NCBI GenBank assembly: GCA_036362985.1
Contig: JAYGXS010000003.1
Location: 32,359,425 to 32,423,424 of the forward strand
From: Ligula intestinalis
Lineage: Eukaryota > Platyhelminthes > Cestoda > Diphyllobothriidea > Diphyllobothriidae
Direction: 5' to 3'
DNA: 64,000 nucleotides
Under the pieces are notes generated by a model. That model had not been told where the DNA came from. It saw only the letters and a list, made by a program, of their open reading frames with translations, and did not search any database. This document shows positions 12,640 to 24,470 of the stretch, in pieces (position 1 is the first letter of the stretch; the number at the start of each line of letters is the position of its first letter). The position numbers and the translations under genes are program-made.

Positions 12640-12695
12640 GAGGAAGATGCGATCTCTGGAACGATAGTTTTATTCTGAGCTTTCTTTACAATCTA
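12640..12695 (-). repeat. Penelope-type terminal fragment
   Basis: The plus strand reads GAAGAGGAAGATGCGATCTC, TGGAACGATAGTTTTATTCTG, matching the pyrimidine-rich end and AATAAA part of the terminal regions. The ribozyme-like part is not recognisable. Confidence 0.5.
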
Positions 12696-12699
12696 CCCC

Positions 12700-13130
12700 T
12701 GTCTCTAAACACTCCTTTACCGGTGCCCAGTGTCAAGACAAAAGTCCAGGAGATCGGAGATGGGGGAGGACGCAGGTGGTGTGCGCGAAACACACTCCAT
12801 CACGCGCCACACCAACACTGCCTTGCTAGGTAGGCTATCGCCTGGGAGCACCATAAAGGACACATAAAGAAGGAGCCATTTCAGTCTGAATCTCTGCCCA
12901 CTGTAAGCCACTCCACACAACAAGAACAAAATGGATTGACTGCAGTGTCCAAGTTATCGCCTCAGGTGGCAACCCTCCAAGCCACGGCTTTTATCGTACC
13001 GTGTTAGCTTCAAACGCATTAGATTATTTTTACTGCAGAAAGAAATGCGTTGAGGGTCGACCTCAATCTTTCCCTCCACCGCCAGCAACAGGCCATCGCC
13101 TTGCTGATCGGTCGCCTGAGTTGGGATGGA
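12700..13130 (+). repeat. Interspersed repeat R2
   Basis: Shares GGAGATGGGGGAGGACGCAG, CATAAAGAAGGAGCCATTTC, GGCAACCCTCCAAGCCACG and GAGGGTCGACCTCAATCTTT with 32730-33225. A related piece lies at 40690-40800. Class unknown. Confidence 0.7.
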
Positions 13131-13189
13131 CGCAGTGCTAAAATGGATAACAAGTTGCAGATGAGCATTCCAGAGCAGGTTGTGCAAAG

Positions 13190-13300
13190 GAAGAGGAAAA
13201 GAAGCAGATGGAGAGAGGGAGGGATAAAGAAAGAAAGAAAGAAGAAAACGAGAGAAAAACAAGAAAGAGAACGAAAAAGAGAAGGAGGACACAGTGTACC
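13190..13300 (+). repeat. Purine-rich tract
   Basis: About 110 bases consist almost only of A and G (AAAGAAAGAAAGAAGAAAAC, GAGAGAAAAACAAGAAAGAG and similar), directly downstream of the R2 copy. A short GA microsatellite is nearby at 13612-13628. Confidence 0.7.
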
Positions 13301-13319
13301 TTTCAGAGCAGGAAGTCTC

Positions 13320-16250
13320 CCACCACTTAAAAGTAATTAACGCCTGCGCTCACCTTGATGAGGGGGCACATGCTGGACCTCATCGGAAACGGCGATCGTA
13401 CTCTCATTGACTCGATGGACGTCCGTACCATATACATGAACTAATCAAGCCCCTCGAATATCATCCAGTATGCCATTTGCAATTGCTGCCTTTCTCAAGT
13501 CTCTATTTTTAGTCGGCTAACATTCACCCTTTGCGCGTCAAGCAGTAATTCCTTCCCCTTTTCTCGCCTCAGACACCCCAGCATGCTTCGGTGCGGAATA
13601 ATGACAAGAAATAAAGAGAGAGAGAGAACTGACATTAGCTGGGAAAGGTCACTGAGACCTGAGAGGAGGAAGGACGCCGTGTAGACATGAGGTATCTGTC
13701 AATTAACCATCGGCTGATCATCAGTCCGGGACTCGAGGTAACGGCAGGTTGTACGTGCTGACGTGGCGTGTTGGAAGGGCGGGGGGAAGTAAGGGGAGTC
13801 AGGGATTTTACAGCTATCCAGACTGGCCAGTTCAGGGCATGGACGCGAATACTGACTGCAATTGCAGCTGGTTAACAAGACTGCCCCCGCAAAAAAGACG
13901 ATAAATACGCTGCAAAGGTCAACCAAATAGTCATTGTGTGAGTCACGCAATGCACTCCCCCTCCCCTATCCTCCCTCCCCCTGTCTTCCCACGTACACGC
14001 ACACCATTAATGGTTTACGCTCTCACCGTAACTTCCACCTCGAAAATAACTCTATGGAGGCTCCTGATAGACCGGTTAGTAGGCAGGAAGAGGGGGATCT
14101 TTAGTTTCATCTGGCCATTCTTGTTTCCGGAAACCGCTTAAATCGTGTGGATTTCGGAGAACTCTGCATTGACTGAGAGGTCAGTCGCTATCGCATTTTG
14201 TTTCTATCTCTTGGCCTTAGGTTTCGCTGGAGTATATCGTCTGCAAACGAGTTTCTATTCCACTACAGTTTTAGCGCGGGCATTCACGTTTCTAGTTTCG
14301 CGAATTCATGGATTCACCAAATTTTAATTGTAACCCACTTTATTTGCTTCCATGACTTTTTTTCGCAGGTCTACGAAATTTTCGAAATCCTAGACATCTT
14401 TGTAAAGTGTTTATGGTTATATTTCGAAGGAGCTTATAACTGTTCACGCTTCAATTAGAATATTTTCGTTCATTAAAAATGCAAGACCTACAGGAAATCT
14501 TTTTAAAAATTTTTTAAATATCCCGTTTCCTATAGAAATACTGCTATGTAAAGTATTGTATAGGACCTTTACATTAAGTGATCGTACCCGCGCGCAGTTT
14601 CAATTTATTCATGCAAGTGGCGTGTCAAGCGAAAAATATGTATTTTGAACGAGCAACGAAGGCGTGTCAAGAAGAATACACTTAATTTTTTTGTGTAAAG
14701 CAGGAGACCCAGAAAATGTGTTCACTGAAGAAACCGTACCACTGTATTTCCTGTAGTCTCACCGTCGCCTGTGTCTCAATCCATCTGCTTGCAAAGTTAT
14801 CTTCTAGCAAGCAAAGCAGACTATCGCAAAAATTGTTCCTTAACGAAATCAGATCAAAAAAGCTCCTACAAGGCCGTTGCTTGGTGAAAGTCTTGAAAAT
14901 TGTTACACACGAAGGCGTAGGAAAAAACTACAAAGGCTGAGACACTCCACTGACATTACATTCTTACCCTGGTCTTCTGCTAGCAACCGGCACTGAAGCA
15001 TCAATACTGCATGAGTCATCCAAGCGCAGTCTTGGGCATCTGAAAGACCAGCCCAACACAGATCCCAGGAAATCGATTTTACATCGATTATGGTAACATG
15101 CATTCTCACGAGTTCACCACCAGCGTACGGGTCAGGATGACTGGTCGATAGCGCGCTGTGTATGCCCAAATTGCATGAACTAAACATCTAATAGTGTTTC
15201 CTTTGAATTACTATGGCTGAATTTGGAGCTTTAGGGTACGCCCACTGGTTTATTAGTCGCGTTTGCAACAGTCTACCAGAATGGGAAACGCACGAAGCCA
15301 AAACATTTCGCCCCACGGCCATGCTAGCAGACTCGACTGAAAAAATAAATAATATTGGACTCGTTTTCTTGATTTTTTTGGCATATATTCTAGTCTAAAC
15401 ATTGTCTGCACCCGGAAGCCTAGATCAGTTGTGGCTCTATAGCGGCGATAAATGTGGCGCAGTAAAATGGCGGCCGCTCGTTCGGAATGAAATTAAATCG
15501 CCAAAAATTAAGTCAGTGGACATAAATAACCATGTGTTGCACTCCAAGTATCCAGTCCATGTGCCACTGCTGGTCATAGGTGGCTTTTAGCGTTCACAGA
15601 CTGCCTTCTGAATAGTAACCGGAACAAACTAGTCCAAATATTAGATGAGGATATCACGAAAAATGTGTGAAAGGACTAACTTATGTTCAAGTATATTAGG
15701 AAACATTACTGTAGTTTAATTACATTCATGGGAATCGAATATGTAAGAATAGGCTAGAATGGATCAGTTGAAACTGTAAAATACCTTTATTTTAAGAAAT
15801 TAGAAAGGAGGAATAAAGTATATGCAACACGATTTGATCACTATATCATCTCTTTTCATTAAAGGTCACCTATAGCTTAATCAGTGCAAAAAACTGGTCA
15901 GTCACACTTCTCCCCACAATATTTCCTATTGTATACTTTGGGGTCGCTGAGAATTACGTTTTTCAATATTCGCTGTTCTACTGCGATAATGAACAAAAGA
16001 AAACTTTGGCTTTTGAAAGTAAGCTAAATTATATTAGCCAAAAACTCCTCCGTGTTTTTTTAAATATGAGGGTTTTTTTGCAAAATGTTTTTGAGAACCC
16101 AACTTTCCGTCGGACCTATCTAAAACATTTCAAAATACTTGCGAGAATTTTCAAATGGACCTTCTGTGGATGATTGAAAAAGCAGGCAGCTGGTGGCAGA
16201 AACACTAAAAAACATTCTATTCTAAGACAGAAGGAAATACCTATTCACCT
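13320..16250. other. No gene recognised
   Basis: Short hydrophobic frames (14145-14458) and AT-rich sequence. No repeat family identified, and no exon-like segment with a convincing protein signature. Confidence 0.55.
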
Positions 16251-16750
16251 GCTTTGAATGTCACACTAAGCCTTACCGTCCAGGAATTAAGAGCAAGGTC
16301 TCTTAGGGCACGGGCGAGTAGCTACTCCTGCGTTCTACAAAGCTTTCTAGTGACCCGTCCTCGAGTGCAACTTCTCGCCTCTCGTGACTACTTGCACGTG
16401 TGCGTCAGTGTCTGCCGAATTCAATTTGACCTGGCTAATCAGTTTCCTGAGGCGAACTCATAGGTGACCTTCCTGGAGGTGCTGTGACGACTTCCCCGCT
16501 CTCACACTTTGGACGCCGCCAGCCATTACGCCTGCGGTCGTGCGCTCATCCGGCTGCCAGATTCCTCCAACCTATTCTCCACTCCATCTGTACAGAATAC
16601 ACTATTTCTCCCATCTGGCGTCCCACTCCTTCCCCTCCCATACGGAGTTATGGCCCGAAGATCGTAGCGGCAAGGGTTTTGCATATTAACTTCAGTCACT
16701 GCGATACTTGTGACGATGAAATGATCTGCACACGCAACTTCTAGGTGTGG
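16250..16750 (+). repeat. Interspersed repeat R1, longest copy
   Basis: Contains GTGCGTCAGTGTCTGCCGA, CCTTCCTGGAGGTGCTGTGA, GTGCGCTCATCCGGCTGCCA, CTGTACAGAATACACTATTT and CACTGCGATA. The same ordered blocks recur at 17230, 23480 and (inverted) 24000. No coding or structural signature identifies its class. Confidence 0.7.
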
Positions 16751-17229
16751 CCGCTCTCTGACAGCATAAAACCTCGTCCGAGTTCAATTGAATTTTCCTG
16801 TGTCATCTAAGGTGACCATGATGTGGCAAATTTAATCACTGACATCCTGTCGTGAAGCAATATGGAGGTCATCAACCACTCTCAGTCCATCGATTTCAGG
16901 CTATGGTTCCTTCCCAATCCAACAAAGCAGTCCCTCCATGAGTGCCAGTATCTGGATCTCCTTAAAATATCTGATCTTCCTTCTACTACCAGCGCTATAT
17001 ACTCACTCAAACCAACCATTTCTGACACAGCATACCGATTTTCTGATGACGTGCAAGTCAACCACCAGATTTATCCAGCCGTCCTATCAGCTTAAGCCAC
17101 CCACGCTGTCCACAACACCACCGTTGGTACCTATCCAATCGACTCAATTCTTCCTTCCTTCGGATTTTCTCACCCAAACTGCGGTCTGGGAAGGGAGTAT
17201 TCGTAGTGTTTCAATTCCAAGTACAACGT

Positions 17230-17560
17230 TCAACCTTTCGCCTTATGTGAATTTTCGCCCGTACGCATCAGTGTCTGCCGACCCCAATGTGATCTCCGGG
17301 GCTGGCTAATAAAATGACCTCCCTGGAGGCGCTGTTACGACTTCTGTGCTCTCACGCTTCGTACGTCGCCCCCGCGGCAGCAGTTCTGCGCTTTTCCGGT
17401 TGCCAACTCCCTCCAATCTATTTTGCATTGATTCTGCACAGAATACAATATCCCTCCCACCTGGCATACCAATTCTCCCCCCCCCATGTGGAACCGGTTG
17501 TGAAGGCAAGCGTCTCCCCTTTTAACTGAAGACACTGCGAAAATCCAGGCACCTTGATTG
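17230..17560 (+). repeat. Interspersed repeat R1
   Basis: Second copy: GCATCAGTGTCTGCCGACC, GACCTCCCTGGAGGCGCTGT, TTCCGGTTGCCAACTCCCTC and CTGCACAGAATACAATATCC, in direct orientation 0.9 kb after the first. Confidence 0.7.
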
Positions 17561-17624
17561 TGGTGTATGCGTGACAAGTTAGACGAATACAGCATTACGA
17601 ACAAATATAAGACTGTAATGACCA

Positions 17625-17735
17625 TTTATGGCTTATTAATAGTAATCAGTCAACCATACCCAACTTTATGTGGTACGCCACCCGACGCTCTAACCCATAA
17701 CTTGCTGATTGGAAGTTAAAGGTTCTGGCTCCCCA
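17625..17735 (-). repeat. SINE fragment, diverged
   Basis: The plus strand shows GGCTTATTAATAGTAATCAG, TCAACCATACCCAAC and TGTGGTACGCCACCCG, then a tRNA-like segment, the inverted family layout. Confidence 0.5.
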
Positions 17736-18251
17736 GAAAGTTATATTTGCAACTAAAGGTCACTACATCATGGTTTACGAAGAAAATATCAGATTAGGCG
17801 GAATGTCCATCATTATTGCTGTCTCATTTGCGATATCCAGTTACCTACAAGGCTTCTTTAGGGGTAGCAAGTTAGTATTCACAAGTTTTGCGTAAGAGGC
17901 GATATTTTCGGTAGTGGTACCGTAGGAAAAACCTACAATTGAAAGTGTTAAAAATAGCTCCGCCAAATTCATAGACCTCGGGAAAGGCATTCAGTCTTTA
18001 AATTTCAGGGCATTAAGCAAAAATACCACACAAATTTCACCTTAAAGGAGCGCAGTTGTGCGTTTCAGAACGGCCGGCCACTCTTTGGCTCGTGGTTGGT
18101 AACGATTACTGAAATAGTACCTTTAATGCGCATTTGCTCTTTGCAAAAGCCCAAATCCATATATTCAAAATTTATGATGTCTCGCTTACAGTTGGTTGAG
18201 AAAATCAAAGGAAATAGGAATGGAATGCTATATGGGTTTGCATCCAAACTA

Positions 18252-19183
18252 CAGGGTGCCCCACGAAAAACCCCTAAATTTATGATAATGTTTATACGCT
18301 TATAAAAATAAAAATTATTGATTACAATTACAACTAACAACTTTATTGTGTAATTAACAAACTGTTACCTAATAACAAGTTACAGATACCGCTCAAAATG
18401 CTGTCCATTCACTGCAGAACAGCGACGTAAGCGATCCATCCAGCTCTGAGCTGCTCGACGAATGACATCAAGAGGGATGTTGTTCCATATGTCCATCAAC
18501 ACATGTTTTATTGACTCAATATCAGTTATTCCTATTCGTCGTCTCTGAACCTCCTGTAAGAATACACTCCAAATGCAAAAGTCCATTGCATTCAGGTCAG
18601 GGCTCTTGGATGGCCATTGCTGGGGTGTGCTGAAATCTGGAGTGTTAACTCGGAGCCAGGCGACAGTGCCATTGGCAGTGTGTGGCTTTGCACCATCTTG
18701 CTGCCACGTCCAGGGTTCTCCCTGCATTACTTGATCAATCTCTGTAAACATCTGCGGGCACATCTCCTCTCTGTAAAGGTGATCCACCTTATTTGAATGC
18801 AGCCGCGACACCTCTAAACTGGTCAGTTGTAATGGCACCAAGAAAATTAGGCAAAATGTTCCGACATTTCTGCAACCCCCAATGTTGGATGTTCTTTCCG
18901 GAATAGGACGATGACCTCGCGCTGGAAATTGCTTAGCTGTGGCATGGGCAGGTGGGCATTTTAGAACCTTCTCCTCTGCGACCACCACCCACGTTGTGTG
19001 GGTGCTCCTCACCACTGAGAGGAACATGGCGTGGGCGACATGAATGCGGGTGCGAACCAACAAGGGCGGCTTCACTTCGGATGTGGCCCAGGTGTTCTGT
19101 TTTCTCCGCCATCGATCGTGACGGCATGGGCGGTCCGGCCGCCGTAACAATCACAAACTTAGGGTTTTTTGTGGGGCACTCTG
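18252..19183 (-). mobile_element. Mariner-type DNA transposon with TIRs and TA duplication
   Basis: The ends are inverted repeats. 18252 begins CAGGGTGCCCCACGAAAAAC, and the reverse complement of the right end begins CAGAGTGCCCCACAAAAAAC. Similarity continues about 35 bp inward. TA flanks both sides (18250-18251 and 19184-19185), the target duplication of Tc1/mariner elements. Length is 932 bp against roughly 1.3 kb for full mariners. Together with the scrambled 5' half of the transposase, this points to internal loss. Confidence 0.88.
18380..19150 (-). pseudogene. Mariner-type transposase, C-terminal part recognisable
   Basis: In the 256-codon minus-strand reading only about residues 120-256 look like transposase. 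WTWQQDGAKPHTAN carries the second catalytic Asp (152), WPSKSPDLNAMDFCIWSV the third (Asp190 by position), then IPLDVIRRAAQSWMDRLRRC and the C-terminal ERYL. Counting from Asp152 to Asp190 leaves 37 residues between them, which would fit a DD37D (maT-like) rather than DD34D group. The upstream half is out of frame or rearranged, no first catalytic Asp can be placed, and the annotated Met lies within the TIR. It is therefore non-functional. Confidence 0.82.
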
Positions 19184-19404
19184 TAGTAAGAGACTTTTTT
19201 GAGTCTGCTATTTGCAGCAAGACATTTCTGAAACCTCTCCTTCGACGCAATGCAGCACCAAACTACCTACCGGGCACTTTTATATCCACAAGCCCTCTGA
19301 GCACCTGTAAAGCCCAATAGAAAAACTAATTAATTCTCGGATATCGCGTCTTTGGTAACAGAGACGTTAAAGACGAGATTATTAGGTAGGATACTATCGC
19401 AGGA

Positions 19405-19640
19405 GGTTAAGTAAGTTAAACCCTAACAACTGCAGTCTTCATAACATGGTATCTAAGGAGAAAAGAGAGAAGTCGGTAGAGGCCATAATAGAAGGAATAT
19501 TTTGTTGTGTACACAGAGGAACGAAGAATAGATGGAAAAACATTTGACTTGGAGAGCATACGACCAACCAGGAGGCCGGCGTGTCCAAGTGCTGGTTTGA
19601 CAGCAGTCAGGCCAGTTGGCAAAGAAAGCAATTCACGCAT
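19405..19640 (+). repeat. Interspersed repeat R7, copy 2
   Basis: GTTAAGTAAGTTAAACCCTA, AAGGAGAAAAGAGAGAAGTC and ATTTTGTTGTGTACACAGAG match copy 1, about 220 bp beyond the mariner-type element. Confidence 0.6.
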
Positions 19641-20039
19641 GCAGGCTTGCTATTCATCGCCGGCCCAAAAGGCGTCTATGCAGAAAATATGATTGGCTGT
19701 TCGCAGACGTCGAGAACCACAACGGTGGGCCTTTGGGAAATTCCACTTCGAGACGAGCTAGTCACAACAGTGCCGGTTGCTGTCCTAGAGAACCTGCTGT
19801 TGCCTTAGAACTTAAAACGCTCAACACAGAGACATGTGTCAACTTTGGTGCCCAATTGACGGTGGAGTGATGGCATCAGTCCTTTAATTCCTACTGGGAT
19901 GGTGTTTGAATTGGTAAACGAGACAAGGACCAGTTCTATCTGGGTGGGGCTTTCAATCATCCGTTGTAGAACTCACTCGTTCCCTTTAGGTCTTTGAGCC
20001 TCGATCTATAACCTAACAGGCAGTCACAAAGCAACTAAT

Positions 20040-20130
20040 ATTATACGCAAAACGAGATTTCGGACAAAGACACTAGAGGTTGGAGTGGGCATTTCTGGCT
20101 TATTAGCCACACCCGACCCCAGGTTTGGCA
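20040..20130 (-). repeat. SINE fragment
   Basis: The plus strand reads ACAAAGACACTAGAGGTTGG, GGGCATTTCTGGCTTATTAG and CCCGACCCCAGG, the inverted SINE body. Confidence 0.6.
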
Positions 20131-20849
20131 ACTTCTGATGCTCCAGTTTATAAGGATTAGTCAGGTTCTTTGTAATAGGGGACGAGCCTCGCATTCTCTT
20201 GTCCGCCTGGAAAAGCAGATACCACCAAATGGAGCTCTGTGCCTCCCCGTGATGAAGCCAGACAAGAATTTCTCCTACCCTACCTTATGTCTAGACATTT
20301 TTAATCCTCTTTCCCAACCGGGGTAGTTCATTGACTGCTTTTAACCTTTCACGCCCTACCATAACCTTTACATCTGACGATGACAGATCGGAAACGTGTG
20401 TTTTAAAACTTGGATGTCTGCGAACCAAATGCGACACCGTTTTCTGATGGATCTTCGGACAGGATGAACAACAAATTCGAACAACGATAACAGAAGTAAC
20501 TTGGCGGACAGTAACTACCACGGCAAAATATGAAACCCAACATATGCCAGAAGAAGATAGCAGTCATCGCTTTGGTGGTTTGTTGCAGGGATGACTCATA
20601 CGAACAAGATTGGAAACATGGGTCAGTAACTTGTCGCCATCTGGCACGATTGGTTGCCGCAGATCGGGTATTTAAAAGAATGGCTATACACTGACCCCCG
20701 AAGAGCCATGTGCGTCGGATAGGCGACAACCACTACAAAATAACCAGTCCATCATCGAGGCCTTGCAGTAGAAACGACACTCGTCGTGGTTTGGGATGAC
20801 AAAGGGTCAACGTTAGGTTACGTAAGCCTATAATGGAGAATGTGCGAGT

Positions 20850-20955
20850 TCCGGGAAGCAGTTCAGAAGAAGAGGATACGATCACTGGAACAATAGTTTT
20901 ATTTCCCTGACGTTTTTAATTCCGTCGGGGATCCTTACTCAGAAGTGGATAACTA
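20850..20955 (-). repeat. Penelope-type terminal region, minus copy, hammerhead-like
   Basis: The minus strand reads GTAAGGATCCCCGACGGAAT, AAAAACGTCAGGGAAATAAA, TTGTTCCAGTGATCG and TCCTCTTCTTCTGAACTGC. It is the inverted partner of 20965-21135. The hammerhead-like part is at 20905-20942 and is degraded in stem II. Confidence 0.65.
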
Positions 20956-20964
20956 TCGTACGCA

Positions 20965-21135
20965 CGCAGATGACCACTATGATCTATAAATACCGTGCAA
21001 CCTGTGCATTTTTCAATTCTATCTGCGCATGACTATGACTATGCTACCATTACCTTTGATTAAGGATTCCTGACGGAATACGAAACGTCTGGAAAATAAA
21101 ACTCTGGTTCCAATGGTCGCATCCTCTTCTTCTGA
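20965..21135 (+). repeat. Penelope-type terminal region, plus copy, hammerhead-like
   Basis: TATA-like GATCTATAAATACCGTGCAA is followed by TTTGATTAAGGATTCCTGAC, GGAATACGAAACGTCTGG and AAAATAAAACTCTGGTTCC, ending CGCATCCTCTTCTTCTGA. The hammerhead-like part is at 21056-21094. The layout (TATA, about 75 bases, ribozyme-like motif, AAATAAA, pyrimidine end) matches the terminal region at 41869-42034. Confidence 0.65.
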
Positions 21136-21139
21136 TATG

Positions 21140-22490
21140 TTAGCCTAATTAGTCATCACGAAATTCAAGCTCATGTTAAACGGGAATTGTGGTAATGGGA
21201 CTGTTAAGGGTGAGCCTTAGCGTGGACAAGCAGATAAATAAGTGCAAAATATATGCATATTTCCGTTAAAACTGTTTCCGTAGGTCCATCTGTAGCACAG
21301 ACATTGAGAGCCATATAAGAACCAACAAGCAAAAAACAACTCTCAGTAAAGAAAATAACACTAAGTAACAAAAAACCATAATAAAACTACCGTGAGCATG
21401 TCGTTATATGCATGTAATAATTAAAACACAGAATATTACTTCTCAAAGCTATGAAAAAGCAAAACAAACCAGGTCAGACTATGTACTTTAAATTTCTGCG
21501 GCTTACATAACCTATCCTTACCGGCGTCTCAACGCTCTGCCCTCGGGTGGCCGCCCCGTAGGAAGAAAGTGTAGTCGACGCCCACCTTCTTTGGCTGACC
21601 TCGTTCAGAGAATCGGATCTGGCTGGCAGTAACGACGCCCACCTTGTAGCACGCCAGTTCTCGACCGGTTGCTCCAGGCTGTCAGTGTGAACGGACTCAT
21701 ACTAGCAGTCCGTGGAGTAAGGTTAGCTGGATTTGGACCGGGGCTGTTGTTGTTTGTTTGGTTATTTCTATTATGACTTTTAGATCTCCAGGCCGCAGGC
21801 AGCGTGCAGATAACGTGCAGATCCCAACATTTGCCTAGGTCACCTTTTCTAACCTCGCCCGCCCCCTCCCCTACCCCACGAGGAGGTAAATGGCACTAAG
21901 ACACCTGAGGCAGCCGCTGAAGTCTACTCTGGATCATGACTATTTTAGCGGTATAGCAACCTTATTTAGCCTTGGCCGCCTCCAGAACTGCATATCGCCT
22001 TCTCCGTAGGACTTTTTTTAAGGTGGGGAGGGGGACAGGGATAGCAAAAATACCGGGTGTTAAGACCCACAACACCGGATACCCTGATTTGGTTTAGCCC
22101 ATCTGTCGAGGCGGTTCCTGTGGGGCAGCCGCTAGGCAGAACCTAGCTTCGGAGGACCAAAGATGAAAGAAGGGCACCAGTTGAGGGGCGTCAGATGAAT
22201 CACCACCTGCACGAGGCAAATACTGTGACCTACTACAGCGTTGACGGCGGAATCCCTAAATTCTCACATCATAAACACCCATACAAGAATGGATAAACAG
22301 TGATCCGCTGACTTTCCAAAACAAGCGAGTTCTGAATGAATACTTAGAATGTTGATCACTTGAACCTGTTCGTGTTCTTAGTGCCAGATGATGGTGAGGG
22401 TTATGATGGATTGAATAAAGGCTCGAAGAAAACTGATTACTTGTCTACTCTTGAGTAAATCAAAAGGCTGGTCAAGCACCAGAACAGTTT
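21140..22490. other. No gene recognised
   Basis: GC-richer middle (21490-22160) without long open frames or recognisable proteins. No repeat partner noticed. Confidence 0.55.
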
Positions 22491-22494
22491 ATCG

Positions 22495-22745
22495 ACACGT
22501 GTTAAGGCTAAGAAAGTTAACCCTAACAGCTACAATCTTTCAGGCTCATCTTTCCTTTAGGTGAAGAGAGAAGACTGTGGGAAAACAAGATTGTTAGGTA
22601 TATTTTATTCTGCAGAAGGATAGGAGAATATATGGAAAGAGTTTTGACTCTCGGATGACTGCAGTCCGGCTGCCAGGGCGTCGATTCCGGAATGAAGAGA
22701 GCATCAGGAATCACTGCAACGTTGGCGCATGCATTGTTACGGTGG
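22495..22745 (+). repeat. Interspersed repeat R7, copy 3
   Basis: GTTAAGGCTAAGAAAGTTAA, TTAGGTGAAGAGAGAAGACT and GAAGGATAGGAGAATATATG match copies 1 and 2. A 141-codon minus-strand open frame crosses it and has no recognisable similarity. Confidence 0.6.
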
Positions 22746-23479
22746 CCAATCACGCGGCTGGTGTCTAGACTAGAGGTCAAGGCGCGACCTTGAGTTAGGC
22801 GAAGGCTGGCTAGCCTGGGCGCGCGTCCGTTTGTGCCTAGGCCCGAGTCATGCGAGAACACTGCTTTCGCGCGAGGCCCTATGCTCTGAGTGACCCTTTC
22901 TGTGACGTTAAATGTTAGGGGGGCATCGGACAGACGCGACCACAACAAGTTCGTCTACTATTCTGATCTTTCAAACTCCTACATGAGTTCATCGTCAGCG
23001 ATAGCTTTAGCAGCAGCAAAAAAGTGGCAATTGTAGGGAATGCGAGCTAATCAATTATCATTGACTCAAGCCTGTAGGTGACTCTGCAGGGCTCTGTACG
23101 CCGGCGCCCGACCGCTACGTCGATTGACTTAGTTCCCATCCGTGGACCAGGCTCTAATTCGATAAAATGCTCATGCTCCATCTAGTAGACCTCGCCTTTG
23201 AGCCATATGCACCTGCTTGTGGCTCTGGTACTAGACGATAGTTGGAACTATGGCTGATTGGCGGAAGATCGCATGAGCCGGCTCGAGAATGGGCTCCGAA
23301 GAAGAATGGAAAGAATGAATCTCGCAACTGATCTGTGAGCGTATAGTGACCCTGTAGGGCGTTCCACCTCCGGTGCCTCACCACGCATGAGGCCACGTGA
23401 TTGCGGTTCTCGGCCCACCTCTAGGGTAGTGAATCACAGGCACCGAAAGCTGCGCCAACACCGAACACCTTGCGACTAC

Positions 23480-23790
23480 TAGTAAGTGCGCGTGCACCAT
23501 AAGGTCTACACCAGTCTGGTCATGTCAATCACCTCCTTGCGGCTGACTCACACAGGTCCTCACTGCGACGACTGTCAGGCTCACATGCTTCAGATACCAG
23601 TTCCCTTCCGGCTGAAAGTGTCTACTCGTCCGACAGTCGAATTCCTCATACATATCAGCCACTGCCTCTGTACAGAATACACTATTTCACTCATCTAGCC
23701 TCTCACTTCTCTTCCCCTACGGAACCGGACATAAAGTTTGCAGCGGCAAGGGATTTACCTATTAAATTAATCACTGCAATAAACATCCAT
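23480..23790 (+). repeat. Interspersed repeat R1
   Basis: Shares CACTGCCTCTGTACAGAAT, ACACTATTTCACTCATCTAG, TTCCCCTACGGAACC and GCAGCGGCAAGGGATTT with the copies at 16250 and 17230. Confidence 0.65.
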
Positions 23791-23999
23791 TCACTAATGT
23801 TTTGTTCTAATCTACCTCCACCCCTTTTGTTAATTTTCTTTTCCATTGAAACCATGCGGTTGTCCTACTCCTTGGTGCATGTATGGTGAATATCCGCTAA
23901 GCCTGGCGGACATGTCAGCTTGAGCGCGTACCTCAGTCCAATCCCTGTGCTTTTCAGGTGCACATTGGTTGCTGGGCGTGCGTCTGTATTTACTCTTCC

Positions 24000-24395
24000 T
24001 CGAGGTAACTGTTGACATGATTAATTGACCTCAGGCCGCCATTTCAGCGATACTCTGATGATAAGCGGTAATTCGCACCCTGCAGGACACGCACTAATGC
24101 ACCGATCGGGTCACTAAACAATCCTCAGACCACCCATTCTAGCTAACGAAATCGGAGGACTTGATAGAGTGTGCTGGCAGAGAAGAAAGACCTTTCACAT
24201 CCACATCAAATGGGCTTGTGCGGCGGGAAGCCACTAGGTAATGCCCGGTTGCGCATGGGAAGAGAAGAGGAAGCCGGACGCCCGTTGGGAGGAGTAGTGC
24301 ATTCTGTACTGAGCTAGTGGAGAATAAGTTGGAGGAAGTTAGCAGCCGGACGAGCGTGCGTCCGACAGGACGGCTAATGGAATTCAATCGTCCCG
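24000..24395 (-). repeat. Interspersed repeat R1, inverted
   Basis: The minus strand carries CGCTCGTCCGGCTGCTAACT, TCCTCCAACTTATTCTCCAC and CAGTACAGAATGCACTACT, the R1 core. Shorter R1 pieces are at about 6200-6410 (minus) and 40490-40620 (plus, CACTCCATACAGAATACGAC). Confidence 0.65.
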
Positions 24396-24470
24396 CTCTG
24401 CCTTGGGACTCACTCTCGTGCTACGCCGGCGACCGCACAGTGGCTAGTAGTCTAGGCCTCGGATAAGGCA
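24395..24470 (-). repeat. SINE tail fragment
   Basis: The plus strand shows TGCCTTGGGACTCACTCTCG, then CACAGTGGCTAGTAGTCTA, the inverted SINE tail. It abuts a plus-strand fragment. Confidence 0.6.

Noticed and set aside
13190..13300. Open frame of Lys/Arg/Glu-rich protein (13050-13340).
   Set aside because: The composition is explained by the purine-rich tract, and the reverse frame is equally open.
22523..22948. 141-codon minus-strand frame as a gene.
   Set aside because: It crosses the R7 repeat, and no similarity or codon signature is apparent.
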